Positions 51,881-60,621 are shown, numbered from the stretch's first letter. The stretch is 64,000 nucleotides of DNA from Undibacterium sp049340185 (GCF_049340185.1 NZ_JBMPPC010000003.1:186001-250000), one strand, 5' to 3'. Numbers and translations are program-made. The notes: generated by a model not told the origin, from the sequence alone.

Positions 51881-52738
51881 TTAGGCGGGAGAGTACGATA
51901 GACGGACATAAATTGGCGCAAATGCTTCCGCTTGCGTGATTTCGATCAGGGTTTCTTTCGCTAATTCGAGAAGCGCAACAAAGTTGACAACCAATACCGG
52001 TGCACCTTTTGCAGGATCAAATAATTCTGAAAACTCAACAAATTTAGCTGACTGGAGTTTACGTAAAATTCCCGTCATGTGCTCGCGCACGGATAGTTCT
52101 TCACGACTGATTTTATGATGCGCAACCAGCGTCGCCCGTTTGAGTACGTCAGCCCAGGCAGCTTGCAGATCGGCGACTTCCACATGCGGCCAGTGCAGCA
52201 CAGTATTTTGCTCAATAAATACTTGCGCATGCAAAAAGTCACGACCTAGCTGGGGTACCGCATTCAGATCATAAGCGGCTAGTTTCATTTGTTCGTATTC
52301 AAGCAGGCGCCTTACCAACTCTGCACGCGGATCTTCGGCCTCTTCACCTTGCTGGCTCTTGGTACTTGGCAGCAGCATGCGGGATTTGATCTCGATCAGC
52401 ATTGCCGCCATCAACAGATATTCTGCTGCCAGTTCCAGATTATGTTTGCGGATTTGTTCTACGTATTCCAGATATTGCAGTGTGACTTGCGCCATCGGAA
52501 TATCGAGAATGTTGAAATTTTGTTTGCGTATTAAATACAGCAATAAATCCAGCGGCCCTTCGAAGGCCTCTAAAAAAATCTCAAGCGCATCGGGCGGGAT
52601 ATACAGATCGTTGGGCAGCTTAAACAGTGGCTCACCATACAATTTAGCAAACGCGAGACCGTCAACGACATTGGGCGTGCTGTCATTGTTGCCTACGAGA
52701 GGTAAATCGGTTGCAGGTAATGTGGCGCTTGCTGTCAC
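51881..52738 (-). CDS. scpA: segregation and condensation protein ScpA
   Basis: 285 residues from a GTG at 52738. Kleisin subunit of the SMC complex: FEGPLDLLLYLIRKQNFNILDIPMAQ near residue 55 (in part FEGPLDLLLYLIRKQ), QYLEYVEQIRKHNLELAAEYL near 90 and the MLLP segment (IEIKSRMLLPS). The C-terminal winged helix is around 225-280 (FVEFSELFDPAKG, FVALLELAKE). No scpB is seen nearby. The DUF3460 gene precedes it by 15 bases. Confidence 0.95.
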   Translation of the reverse strand: MTASATLPATDLPLVGNNDSTPNVVDGLAFAKLYGEPLFKLPNDLYIPPDALEIFLEAFEGPLDLLLYLIRKQNFNILDIPMAQVTLQYLEYVEQIRKHNLELAAEYLLMAAMLIEIKSRMLLPSTKSQQGEEAEDPRAELVRRLLEYEQMKLAAYDLNAVPQLGRDFLHAQVFIEQNTVLHWPHVEVADLQAAWADVLKRATLVAHHKISREELSVREHMTGILRKLQSAKFVEFSELFDPAKGAPVLVVNFVALLELAKETLIEITQAEAFAPIYVRLSYSPA

Positions 52739-52753
52739 AGCATGTCGGGCTTG

Positions 52754-52963
52754 TTAGCCCTTGTTTTGGTAAACGTAAGCTTGTTGCTCTACGCGCGATT
52801 CTTTGCTGCGTTGCTGCGTATCTAGGTCTGTCGGTGCTTTATCCCATAGCAGGGCGCGGCCATCACGCTGGCTCTGCTCTAAAGCAGGATTTGCTTGTTT
52901 CAGGCTTTTGATGAATTGCGTAGCTTCGGATTCGTAGAGCGAAAATTGTTTGGAAAACTTCAT
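52754..52963 (-). CDS. DUF3460 family small protein
   Basis: 69 residues from the ATG at 52963; a TTG 11 codons upstream gives a non-family start. It begins MKFSKQFSLYESEATQFIKSL, the DUF3460 opening (quoted in part as SLYESEATQFIKSL), and has RDGRALLWDKAP in the middle. The family is small, betaproteobacterial and of unknown function, and is regularly found before scpA, as here. Probably cytoplasmic. Confidence 0.85.
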   Translation of the reverse strand: MKFSKQFSLYESEATQFIKSLKQANPALEQSQRDGRALLWDKAPTDLDTQQRSKESRVEQQAYVYQNKG

Positions 52964-53070
52964 GATGTCGCGATCAGCAGGTAAATGAACAATCAAAACC
53001 GCATTTTACCCTGTAATCAGGGCGAATTTTGCTTGTTGCGTTGGAATAAGCGGTGATTCTTACTGACGCA

Positions 53071-53664
53071 TTAAAGATCGTCTTGATTGATCCATTTTGT
53101 TAAATGCGGAGGGTGTGCTTGCTGGAGTGCGTCCAGCAATGTCAACGGATCAGCCTCATTGTGCAGCAGAGCGAGATGTTCTTGCTTTAAAAAGCCGGCA
53201 TTTACGGTGTGCTGCAAAAAATCGACTAAGCTGTCATAGAACCCATGGATATTTAGCAGGCCTAGCGGTTTTTCATGGAAGCCCAACTGTGACCAGGTGA
53301 ACATTTCAAAAAGCTCTTCGAGAGTGCCGATGCCACCGGGCATGGCGACAAAGCCATCGGACAGTTCAGCCATCATCGCTTTGCGCTCATGCATATTACT
53401 GACAATATGCAATTGACTCAAACCTGTATGCCCGACTTCCTTGTCCATCAGGGCCTGCGGAATGACGCCGGTAACGTTGCCGCCCAGACGTAGCACTTCA
53501 TCTGCAATGATGCCCATCAACCCGACATTGCCGCCACCATAGACCAGTGCAATGTTGCGAGCCACCATCGCTGCGGCTAATTGCTTTGCCCCTTTTGCAT
53601 ACTCATCCGTCATCCCGGCGGATGAGCCGCAATAAACGCATAAGGACTGGATCGATCTAGGCAT
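53071..53664 (-). CDS. LOG family protein (TIGR00730)
   Basis: 197 residues. Rossmann-like lysine-decarboxylase-like family, whose plant and actinobacterial members release cytokinins from nucleotides. Motifs: VYCGSSAGMTDEY near the N-terminus, VYGGGNVGLMGIIADEVL near 40, and the catalytic MPGGIGTLEELFEMFTW near 108, with RKAMM before it. Bacterial members are thought to act as nucleoside-monophosphate phosphoribohydrolases. Its first codons overlap the end of the TetR gene by eight bases, so co-transcription is likely. Confidence 0.93.
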   Translation of the reverse strand: MPRSIQSLCVYCGSSAGMTDEYAKGAKQLAAAMVARNIALVYGGGNVGLMGIIADEVLRLGGNVTGVIPQALMDKEVGHTGLSQLHIVSNMHERKAMMAELSDGFVAMPGGIGTLEELFEMFTWSQLGFHEKPLGLLNIHGFYDSLVDFLQHTVNAGFLKQEHLALLHNEADPLTLLDALQQAHPPHLTKWINQDDL

Positions 53665-54325
53665 TAATTTTTTTCAGATATTCTTGCGAAAGTTTTTCAA
53701 AAACATTTTTGGTTTCACCGCGCAGATAGGGGCTGATCAGTACGATTACTTGATAGCATCCGCGTGCCAGTGACTCAGACATGGTCTGCAATTCCGTATA
53801 TTTGCGGGGGTTGCGTACGTATTCGTAAGATAGCCAATAGGTCGCAACTACCACCATATTCGTAGCGAGAGCATCAATTTCTATGTCACCGGCTTCAAAC
53901 TCACCGTCCGCACGTAAACCGTAACAAAGTTCAGTTGCCACCTTGATTTTATGCGTCAGAATTTGTTTGAAATTTAACTCTAATTTTCGATTTCTTGATA
54001 GCAGATCATTCAGATCACGATAGAAAAAACGGTAGCGCCAGACGAGTTCAAACGTCAGGTGCAAATAGGTCCAGATATCCTGAATATTGGCTTTGCGTCC
54101 TTCGGGGAAGGCAAGTTTCTTATTAATTTCTTCTTCAAACTGGACGAAAATCGAGTTGACAATGTCGTCTTTATTGCGGAAGTGATAATACAGATTGCCC
54201 GGAGAGATATTCATCTCTTCAGCAATGACCGTCGTGGTGATATTGGGCTCGCCAAATTCATTGAATAAGCGCAGTGATAAATCCAGGATGCGTTCCCGGG
54301 TGCGACGAGGAGCTTTGTGTTGCAT
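53657..54325 (-). CDS. TetR/AcrR family regulator
   Basis: 222 residues. The N-terminal helix-turn-helix domain reads RTRERILDLSLRLFNEFGEPNITTTVIAEEMNISPGNLYYHFRNKDDIV (key part ISPGNLYYHFRNKDDIV). The C-terminal ligand domain fits the TetR_C branch common in betaproteobacteria, with WRYRFFYRDLNDLLSRN. Ligand unknown. The overlap with the LOG gene suggests that it may regulate its own two-gene unit. Confidence 0.92.
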   Translation of the reverse strand: MQHKAPRRTRERILDLSLRLFNEFGEPNITTTVIAEEMNISPGNLYYHFRNKDDIVNSIFVQFEEEINKKLAFPEGRKANIQDIWTYLHLTFELVWRYRFFYRDLNDLLSRNRKLELNFKQILTHKIKVATELCYGLRADGEFEAGDIEIDALATNMVVVATYWLSYEYVRNPRKYTELQTMSESLARGCYQVIVLISPYLRGETKNVFEKLSQEYLKKINA

Positions 54326-54409
54326 GCCGACTCTCTAAAATTATTTTTTAATAGAATAACATTGAACCGGCAAAGCACAAAAAAATGCGTCAGATTTCTC
54401 TATGGGAAA

Positions 54410-54943
54410 TTAATTAGCCTGTCGGGTGTCGGTACTTAATTTGACTTCCACATGAACCAAGCGTGTTTTTGCAAGCTTGTCATGCAGAAACTGCCCATCT
54501 TTATCTAGTTTGGTTGTTAGCGCCCATAGAATCACATTGATTGTGACTGCAGCAACTGCGTACCAGGCTTTCAGCTCAAATTGATAGGCAATAGCTAAAC
54601 CAGGTAAAAACCACATCCATGCCAGGCAATAGCGTACGATTGCTTTTGTCACCGGTAGCTTTGGCCGTGTATCGTCGATGACTTTGATGCTCCAGGTTTT
54701 CATGGCTAGAGTCTGGCCGCTTCTTGACCAGAAAAACACAAAATATATACCCAGAACAAAAAACAGCCAGGTTTCCCGGGCATGTCGCAGGGTCAGTGCA
54801 TGTCTGCTTTGAGTCCAGACGTCAAAGATCATCCCAGCTACAAACACTACGCCAAACAGCAGCATCGCTTCATATACCATACAGATGAGGCGACGACGCA
54901 GTGCCGGGGCTGCGGTGGCAGCGGTAAAATTTTGCTGAACCAC
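54410..54943 (-). CDS. RDD family membrane protein
   Basis: 177 residues with three or four membrane helices. The RDD arginine-aspartate pattern appears as ALRRRLICMVYEAMLLFGV near residue 14, where the aspartate is replaced by Glu, and TLAMKTWSIKVID in the middle. It is the last gene of the ECF sigma operon, two bases after the DUF3106 gene stop. Members may transport ions or other small solutes, but function is mostly untested. Confidence 0.87.
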   Translation of the reverse strand: MVQQNFTAATAAPALRRRLICMVYEAMLLFGVVFVAGMIFDVWTQSRHALTLRHARETWLFFVLGIYFVFFWSRSGQTLAMKTWSIKVIDDTRPKLPVTKAIVRYCLAWMWFLPGLAIAYQFELKAWYAVAAVTINVILWALTTKLDKDGQFLHDKLAKTRLVHVEVKLSTDTRQAN

Positions 54944-54945
54944 TT

Positions 54946-55626
54946 TTACTTAATCGCAGCTTGAGATGCAGGAGCGCTTGTTGCTGGAGCTGGCGCAGCC
55001 TGACTGATGGCTTGTGCGGCTGGCGGAACTATGGCTACTGGCTGCGGCAAGATCGTTGGTGCTGGCTTCTGAATGGCTTTGATCGGTGCCAGGGTAGGCG
55101 CTTTTCTTTGTGCTTCAGGAGGCAGATTGGTGACGCTCTTTTTCTTGTTTGCTTCGGCAGCCAATTGTTTTTTCTGCTCTTCGCTGAGTTGCTGATATTG
55201 CTGCCATTGAGCGGATTTTTGCTCTGGCTTTAATTGTGTTGTACGAGCAAAGTTCTCTCGCGCTTCCATCCGCTGTTCTGGGGATAATTTAACCCAGGCG
55301 CGCATGCGCTCTTGTACGCGAACCTGTTCATCTGGCTTCATGAGGGCATACTTATTCGCGATTTCCAGCCATTTCTTTTTGCCTGCTTCGCTCATCTTCG
55401 ACCACTCAGGTGATAGCGGCGCCAGAGCTGTTTTTTGTGCTGGAGTGAGTTCTTGCCATGCGGGTTTGCTAGTCGCTACCGCTGCCGGTGCTGTCACTTT
55501 ATTCGCAGTGGCGGGTGGGGTACTTGTAATGGATGCACCGCCAGCTAAGGCCAGCGGTGACAATATTGCTAATACAAAGGTAAATAGCGACAATTTTTTT
55601 GAAACAACTACAGCGGAAAAAGACAC
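54946..55626 (-). CDS. DUF3106 domain protein, exported
   Basis: 226 residues. Signal peptide (VSKKLSLFTFVLAILSPLALA). Residues about 55-170 contain WQELTPAQKTALAPLSPEW, WLEIANKYALMKPDEQVRVQERM (in part), and WVKLSPEQRMEARENF, the DUF3106 repeat pattern of W-x-L-(S/T)-P-x-Q. The C-terminus is Ala/Pro/Gln-rich low complexity. Function unknown. It belongs to a four-gene set with sigma factor, DUF3619 and RDD genes. Confidence 0.88.
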   Translation of the reverse strand: MSFSAVVVSKKLSLFTFVLAILSPLALAGGASITSTPPATANKVTAPAAVATSKPAWQELTPAQKTALAPLSPEWSKMSEAGKKKWLEIANKYALMKPDEQVRVQERMRAWVKLSPEQRMEARENFARTTQLKPEQKSAQWQQYQQLSEEQKKQLAAEANKKKSVTNLPPEAQRKAPTLAPIKAIQKPAPTILPQPVAIVPPAAQAISQAAPAPATSAPASQAAIK

Positions 55627-55628
55627 TA

Positions 55629-56045
55629 CTACTCCTCCGCTTTGTTTAAATAGGCGCTAAAGCCGGTATCCAGATAAGCATCGGGAGGCAGCTCATCTGC
55701 CAGCACGGCAACATCGATGTCGGCGAGATCGCTGATGCGACGTTGTTGCTCATATTCATAGATGCCCATTAAACCTGCAATCAGTACCAGCATCGGTAAA
55801 GCAACACCGAGTTTGCCTAACCAGGAATTAGGACCGCCGAATGAAAATCCGTGAGCACCTGCTAAAACGCCGCCAAAAGCCAATACGGCACTTGGAGAAG
55901 ATTGCTTTTTACGTGACATAGCAATTTTTCGCGCATTTGCCAGCCGGTCTAAGGTAGGTGCCGGGAGTCGTTCTGCGGATTCGTTTAATGCATGCCTTAC
56001 TTTGTAGGCAAAATCCAGATCCTGGGCTTCTCTAGAGTAGTTCAT
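55629..56045 (-). CDS. DUF3619 family protein, candidate anti-sigma-like membrane protein
   Basis: 138 residues from the ATG at 56045, overlapping the sigma gene stop by four bases; the longer frame is read-through of the sigma gene on another frame. A cytoplasmic N-terminal helical part (DLDFAYKVRHALNESAERL) precedes a membrane helix near 83-105 (ALPMLVLIAGLMGIYEYE) and a short acidic periplasmic end. The layout, immediately after an ECF sigma factor, is that of an anti-sigma factor, but no zinc-finger motif is visible. Confidence 0.8.
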   Translation of the reverse strand: MNYSREAQDLDFAYKVRHALNESAERLPAPTLDRLANARKIAMSRKKQSSPSAVLAFGGVLAGAHGFSFGGPNSWLGKLGVALPMLVLIAGLMGIYEYEQQRRISDLADIDVAVLADELPPDAYLDTGFSAYLNKAEE

Positions 56046-56614
56046 AATGTTATTCCTTTTGCCTTGAGCGATGCTGCCAGTGCATGTGTTGCACGCGAAC
56101 AGTGCGTTTTTACACTGCCTTCCGAGCAGCCCATTGCGGCTGCCGTTTCTGCTACATCCATATCTTCCCAATAACGCATGAGGAAGGCTTCTCGTTGACG
56201 TGCTGGAAGTTTTTGTATTTCACCATCGATTAAGTTGAGAACTTGCTCACGCTCTATTTTATCAGCACTGGACTCAGATGCCTCTGTTCCTTCTTCGGAT
56301 GCGTAGCTTTCTAGCAAGTCAAAATTATCATCATCCTGATTATTATTTGGTGTAATGCTCGAAAACAGGCTGACCCAGGTGTTTCGTACTTTTTCCCTGC
56401 GGAAAAAATCGAGGATAGTATTTTGCAGAATACGCTGGAATAAAAGGGGAAGTTCGGCAGCAGGTTTGTCGCCGTATTTTTCGGCAAGCTTGATCATCGA
56501 CTCTTGTACGATGTCTAGTGCAGATTCTTCGTTACGCACTGTATACACTGCGTGTTTGTAAGCGCGACGTTCTACGCCTTCAAGAAAACTCGATAATTCT
56601 TTGTCTGTGGCCAT
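56042..56614 (-). CDS. ECF-type RNA polymerase sigma factor (RpoE-like)
   Basis: 190 residues. Region 2: YKHAVYTVRNEESALDIVQESMIKLAEKYG near 18-47 (core ALDIVQESMIKLAE). Region 4: LPARQREAFLMRYWEDMDVAETAAAMGCSEGSVKTHCSRA near 135-175 (core CSEGSVKTHCSRA). Region 1.1 and 3 are absent, as expected for the ECF class. First gene of the operon with DUF3619, DUF3106 and RDD genes. The acidic linker DDDNFDLLESYASEEGTEA is long. The stimulus is unknown. Confidence 0.93.
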   Translation of the reverse strand: MATDKELSSFLEGVERRAYKHAVYTVRNEESALDIVQESMIKLAEKYGDKPAAELPLLFQRILQNTILDFFRREKVRNTWVSLFSSITPNNNQDDDNFDLLESYASEEGTEASESSADKIEREQVLNLIDGEIQKLPARQREAFLMRYWEDMDVAETAAAMGCSEGSVKTHCSRATHALAASLKAKGITL

Positions 56615-57166
56615 TTCTTGGCAGTAATGATAGGTAACTTTGATAAGGTGGTGCTATGACAAAGGAAATTCCTGTGGCAATCTGTTCTTAATTTGGGAAA
56701 ATGCCGTGAAGTAGTGCGGTTTTTCTCTTTAAAAGTGCGCCCATGCTAGCAAAAAACCTTTTCCATGTCCTGCTATTTTGTAGGAAACCTCTGATTTGCA
56801 AGCATTTTATGCTCAAAAACATGGAATTTGTCTTGACCAAAATGGTGCGACGCAGTACCGTATCAGTCCGCCTCACGATCTCGAGGCAATCAATACCTGT
56901 TCGAACCGGCTCACAATGCCGTCCTCAACAGGTGCTCTAATGAAGCTGTTTGTTCTGACCCATGCCACAAGCGTGAGAAGTTGTCGTAGTAAAGCCTAAA
57001 CACTGACTGAACGAGTGCCATAAGCCTCATCTGGAAATATATCCAACGGATGTACCAAGGATGGTGTGACCGCACAAAAAGGAATGCCAGCTTAAAGCCT
57101 AGCCTCGCAAGTTCGACAGGAAAGAACATCCGATCAATCTCCTATGGACCTTGAAAGGAAACGAAA
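56615..57166. other. long leader region before ilvB
   Basis: 552 bases without a gene that I can recognise. The ilvB end has TTGAAAGGAAACGAAA directly before the ATG. Open frames on both strands cross the region, including a 72-codon minus-strand frame at 56911-57129 rich in hydrophobic and aromatic residues, but none has a good ribosome site or family match. I see no T-box or classical attenuator with an uninterrupted branched-chain codon run. Confidence 0.4.
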
Positions 57167-58894
57167 ATGAGTTCAGAAACAAATGCAGAAATAACCGGTG
57201 CAGAGATATTAGTTAAATGTCTGGCCGAAGAGGGTGTTGAGCATGTGTTCGGATATCCGGGCGGTGCTGTACTCTATATCTACGATGCAATTTTTAATCA
57301 GGACAAGTTTCAACATATTCTTGTTCGTCATGAGCAGGCGGCGATTCACGCAGCTGATGCTTATTCCCGATCCTCGCAAAAAGTCGGTGTTGCGCTTGTG
57401 ACATCTGGCCCTGGCGTTACCAATGCGGTAACTGGCCTGGCGACGGCTTACATGGATTCGATCCCTATGGTGATCATTTCCGGCCAAGTCCCAAGTCACG
57501 CAATTGGTCAGGATGCTTTCCAAGAATGCGATACCGTTGGTATTACACGTCCTTGCGTCAAGCACAATTTTTTGGTGAAAGATGTCAGAGATTTAGCGAC
57601 GACCATTAAAAAGGCGTTTTTTATCGCTACAACGGGTCGTCCTGGTCCAGTGTTGGTCGATATCCCTAAAGATATCAGCATGCATAAGACCACCTACTTC
57701 TATCCAAAAGAAGTTGAAATGCGCTCCTACAAGCCTGTAGACAAAGGCCACTCTGGCCAGATCCGCAAGGCGGTACAGCTATTGCTGCAAGCAGAGCGGC
57801 CGATGATTTATACCGGCGGTGGCGTAATTCTGGCCAACGCTGCGCCAGAACTAAACAAACTGGTGAATCATCTCGGCTTCCCTTGCACTAACACGCTGAT
57901 GGGCTTGGGTGCTTTCCCTGCTTCGGATGAAAAATTTGTCGGTATGCCGGGTATGCACGGCACTTACGAAGCCAATATGGCGATGCAGCACTGCGACGTG
58001 CTGATTGCGATCGGCGCACGCTTTGATGATCGTGTGATTGGTAACCCAAAGCATTTTGCGTCAAATCCACGCAAGATCATCCATATTGATATCGACCCCT
58101 CGTCGATTTCTAAACGCGTCAAAGTTGATATTCCCATCGTCGGTAATGTCAAAGACGTATTGCAAGAGTTCCTGTCGCAACTCAGCACGGTCGAAACCAA
58201 GTCAAACCCCAAAGCGCTGGCCGACTGGTGGAAGCAGATTAATGAGTGGCGTAAGCGCGAATGCCTGAAGTTCCCGACCTCAACTGAGCTCATCAAGCCG
58301 CAGTCAGTTGTGCAAAAAGTTTGGGAAATCACCAAAGGAGACGCTTTCATTACGTCCGATGTTGGTCAGCATCAAATGTGGGCTGCACAGTATTACGGAT
58401 TTGATAAACCGCGTCGCTGGATCAATTCTGGTGGTCTGGGCACTATGGGTGTTGGTTTGCCTTATGCAATGGGTGTGCAAATGGCGAACCCCGATGCGAC
58501 TGTTGCCTGTATTACCGGTGAGGCGTCGATACAAATGTGTATCCAGGAGCTCGCAACTTGTAAGCAATATCATTTGACACCAAAAATTATTTTGCTGAAT
58601 AACCGCTTCCTTGGCATGGTCAGGCAGTGGCAGCAAATTGATTATGGTTCACGTTACTCCGAGTCTTACATGGATTCCTTGCCTGACTTTACCAAACTGG
58701 TTGAGTCGTATGGTCATGTCGGTATGAAGATAGAAAATCCGGCAGATATCGATGGCGCATTGAAAGACGCATTCGCCATGAAAGATCGCTTGGTATTTAT
58801 GAACTTCATTACGGATCAGACCGAAAACGTCTGGCCTATGGTCAAGGCGGGCGCTGGCCTGACTGAAATGTTGCTCGGTTCGGAGGATCTCTAA
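57167..58894 (+). CDS. ilvB: acetolactate synthase large subunit
   Basis: 575 residues. The thiamin-diphosphate enzyme makes acetolactate or acetohydroxybutyrate for valine, leucine and isoleucine. ThDP glutamate lies in VFGYPGGAVLYIYDA near residue 27; FAD-domain and GPGVTNAVTGLATAYMDS motifs follow. The cofactor motif near 445 reads ITGEASIQMCIQEL, where the classical GDG is GEA. The following LLNNRFLGMVRQWQQ is normal. ilvH follows after one base. A strong AAAGGA ribosome site precedes the start. Confidence 0.96.
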   Translation: MSSETNAEITGAEILVKCLAEEGVEHVFGYPGGAVLYIYDAIFNQDKFQHILVRHEQAAIHAADAYSRSSQKVGVALVTSGPGVTNAVTGLATAYMDSIPMVIISGQVPSHAIGQDAFQECDTVGITRPCVKHNFLVKDVRDLATTIKKAFFIATTGRPGPVLVDIPKDISMHKTTYFYPKEVEMRSYKPVDKGHSGQIRKAVQLLLQAERPMIYTGGGVILANAAPELNKLVNHLGFPCTNTLMGLGAFPASDEKFVGMPGMHGTYEANMAMQHCDVLIAIGARFDDRVIGNPKHFASNPRKIIHIDIDPSSISKRVKVDIPIVGNVKDVLQEFLSQLSTVETKSNPKALADWWKQINEWRKRECLKFPTSTELIKPQSVVQKVWEITKGDAFITSDVGQHQMWAAQYYGFDKPRRWINSGGLGTMGVGLPYAMGVQMANPDATVACITGEASIQMCIQELATCKQYHLTPKIILLNNRFLGMVRQWQQIDYGSRYSESYMDSLPDFTKLVESYGHVGMKIENPADIDGALKDAFAMKDRLVFMNFITDQTENVWPMVKAGAGLTEMLLGSEDL

Positions 58895-58895
58895 C

Positions 58896-59387
58896 ATGAG
58901 ACATATCATTTCTGTTTTGCTGGAAAATGAAGCCGGTGCCCTGTCGCGCGTAGTGGGTTTGTTTTCAGCCCGTGGCTACAACATTGAAACCTTGACGGTA
59001 GCGCCGACGGAAGATGCGACCCTGTCGCGTATGACGATCGTCACTACTGGTTCCGATGACATCATCGAACAAATTACCAAGCATCTGAATCGCCTCATCG
59101 AAGTCGTTAAGGTCGTTGATCTGACCGAGGGGGCGCACATCGAACGCGAACTGATGCTGATCAAAGTCAGGGCAGTGGGTAAAGAACGTGAAGAGATGAA
59201 GCGCACAGCAGATATTTTCCGTGGACGCATCATTGATGTCACTGAAAAAACTTACACCATCGAACTGACCGGCAATAAAGGCAAGCTGGATGCTTTTATC
59301 GACTCCATCGACCGTACGGCAATCTTGGAAACGGTACGTACCGGTGGTTCAGGTATCGGTCGTGGTGAACGAATTTTAAAAGTCTAA
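58896..59387 (+). CDS. ilvH: acetolactate synthase small subunit
   Basis: 163 residues. The regulatory subunit carries the valine-binding ACT domain at the N-terminus: VLLENEAGALSRVVGLFSARGYNIETLTV (core EAGALSRVVGLFSARGYN). The C-terminal domain has VKVVDLTEGAHIERELMLIKV and DVTEKTYTIELTGNKGKLDAFI (in part). Length is standard. It activates the catalytic subunit encoded just upstream and confers feedback inhibition by valine. Confidence 0.97.
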   Translation: MRHIISVLLENEAGALSRVVGLFSARGYNIETLTVAPTEDATLSRMTIVTTGSDDIIEQITKHLNRLIEVVKVVDLTEGAHIERELMLIKVRAVGKEREEMKRTADIFRGRIIDVTEKTYTIELTGNKGKLDAFIDSIDRTAILETVRTGGSGIGRGERILKV

Positions 59388-59410
59388 AGCATCAAAAAAT
59401 AAAGTAACAC

Positions 59411-59485
59411 GCAATATCCACGGGCTTTTCCGGGCGAAAACGTGCCACAAGGCGCATGAATAGTGCGGATGCTGTTTCAAATAAC
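59411..59485. repeat. third, isolated copy of the palindromic repeat core
   Basis: In the ilvH-ilvC gap, GGCTTTTCCGGGC, CGTGCCACAAGGCGCATG and ATAGTGCGGATGCTGTTTCAAAT (the last in part) line up with the core of the element at 31955-32035 (GGCTTTTAAAGGC, CGTTCCAAGAGGCGCATG, ATATTGCGGATTCGGTTTGATAT in part). The outer arms are missing. Confidence 0.6.
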
Positions 59486-59515
59486 TGAATTAAATTAAAT
59501 AATTAAGGATACAAA

Positions 59516-60532
59516 ATGAAAGTTTTCTACGATAAAGATTGCGATCTGTCCCTTATCAAAGGCAAAAACGTAGCCATCATCGGCTACGGCTCACAAGGCC
59601 ACGCGCATGCGCAAAATTTGAATGACTCCGGCTGTAAAGTGACCGTCGCTTTGCGTAAGGGCGGCGCTTCATGGGATAAGGCAAAAAATGCTGGTCTGAA
59701 CGTGGCTGAAGTGAATGACGCAGTCAAAGTCGCTGACGTCATCATGATCTTGCTGCCAGATGAAAACATTGCTCAGGTTTACGCTGAAAATGTAGCGCCG
59801 CATGCCAAGCAAGGTGCTGTACTGGCATTCGCGCATGGCTTCAACGTTCACTACGGTCAAGTCGTACCACGCGCTGATCTGGACGTCATCATGATCGCTC
59901 CGAAAGCGCCGGGTCACACAGTACGCGGTACATATTCTCAAGGTGGTGGCGTTCCTCACCTGATCGCTGTGTATCAAGATAAATCCGGCTCTGCCCGTGA
60001 CATCGCTTTGTCATACGCAATGGCAAACGGTGGCGGCCGTGCTGGCATCATTGAAACTAACTTCCGCGAAGAAACTGAAACGGATCTGTTCGGCGAGCAA
60101 GCAGTATTGTGCGGCGGTGCAGTTGAACTGATCAAAGCAGGTTTCGAGACCTTGGTCGAAGCTGGTTATGCGCCAGAAATGGCCTACTTTGAATGTCTGC
60201 ACGAATTAAAATTGATCGTCGATCTGATCTATGAAGGCGGTATCGCCAACATGAATTATTCGATCTCCAACAATGCAGAATATGGCGAATATGTGACTGG
60301 TCCTAAGGTTGTAACATCCGCAACCAAAGATGCAATGCGCCAATGCCTGAAAGATATCCAAACAGGCGAATACGCAAAGAGCTTCATCCTGGAAAACAAA
60401 GCGGGCGCACCTACTTTAATTTCTCGCCGTCGTTTGACAGCAGAGCATCAGATCGAAGAAGTCGGCGCGAAATTGCGTGCCATGATGCCTTGGATTGCTA
60501 AAAACAAACTGGTTGATCAATCCAAGAACTGA
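59516..60532 (+). CDS. ilvC: ketol-acid reductoisomerase
   Basis: 338 residues, the short class I form. It isomerises and reduces acetolactate using NADPH. The nucleotide-binding motif is IIGYGSQGHAHAQNLNDSG at 22-40. VALRKGGASWDKA follows and supplies the phosphate contacts of NADPH. Metal ligands lie in NFREETETDLFGEQAVLCGG near 180 and FECLHELKLIVDLIYEGG near 222 (both in part). It is 128 bp after ilvH, with a repeat core in the gap, and is followed by an intrinsic terminator. Confidence 0.97.
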   Translation: MKVFYDKDCDLSLIKGKNVAIIGYGSQGHAHAQNLNDSGCKVTVALRKGGASWDKAKNAGLNVAEVNDAVKVADVIMILLPDENIAQVYAENVAPHAKQGAVLAFAHGFNVHYGQVVPRADLDVIMIAPKAPGHTVRGTYSQGGGVPHLIAVYQDKSGSARDIALSYAMANGGGRAGIIETNFREETETDLFGEQAVLCGGAVELIKAGFETLVEAGYAPEMAYFECLHELKLIVDLIYEGGIANMNYSISNNAEYGEYVTGPKVVTSATKDAMRQCLKDIQTGEYAKSFILENKAGAPTLISRRRLTAEHQIEEVGAKLRAMMPWIAKNKLVDQSKN

Positions 60533-60591
60533 TCTTTCGGATTGACGGGCACCATACTGCGTGCGCTGGTAAGTATACGTAGCTCGAAAAC

Positions 60592-60621
60592 AAAAAATCG
60601 CCCGCAGGGGCGATTTTTTTA
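60592..60621 (+). terminator. intrinsic terminator after ilvC
   Basis: AAAATCGCCC and GGGCGATTTT pair around a 4-base loop (60595-60618), followed by further T. It ends the ilvB-ilvH-ilvC unit. Confidence 0.88.

Noticed and set aside
56888..56925. tRNA-like T loop (GGTTCGAA) in the ilvB leader
   Set aside because: Flanking bases do not form a T stem or acceptor stem on either strand.
56743..56940. Leu/Val-rich 65-codon frame in the ilvB leader as an attenuator peptide
   Set aside because: Too long, Leu/Val/Ile codons not clustered, and no following terminator/antiterminator pair seen.
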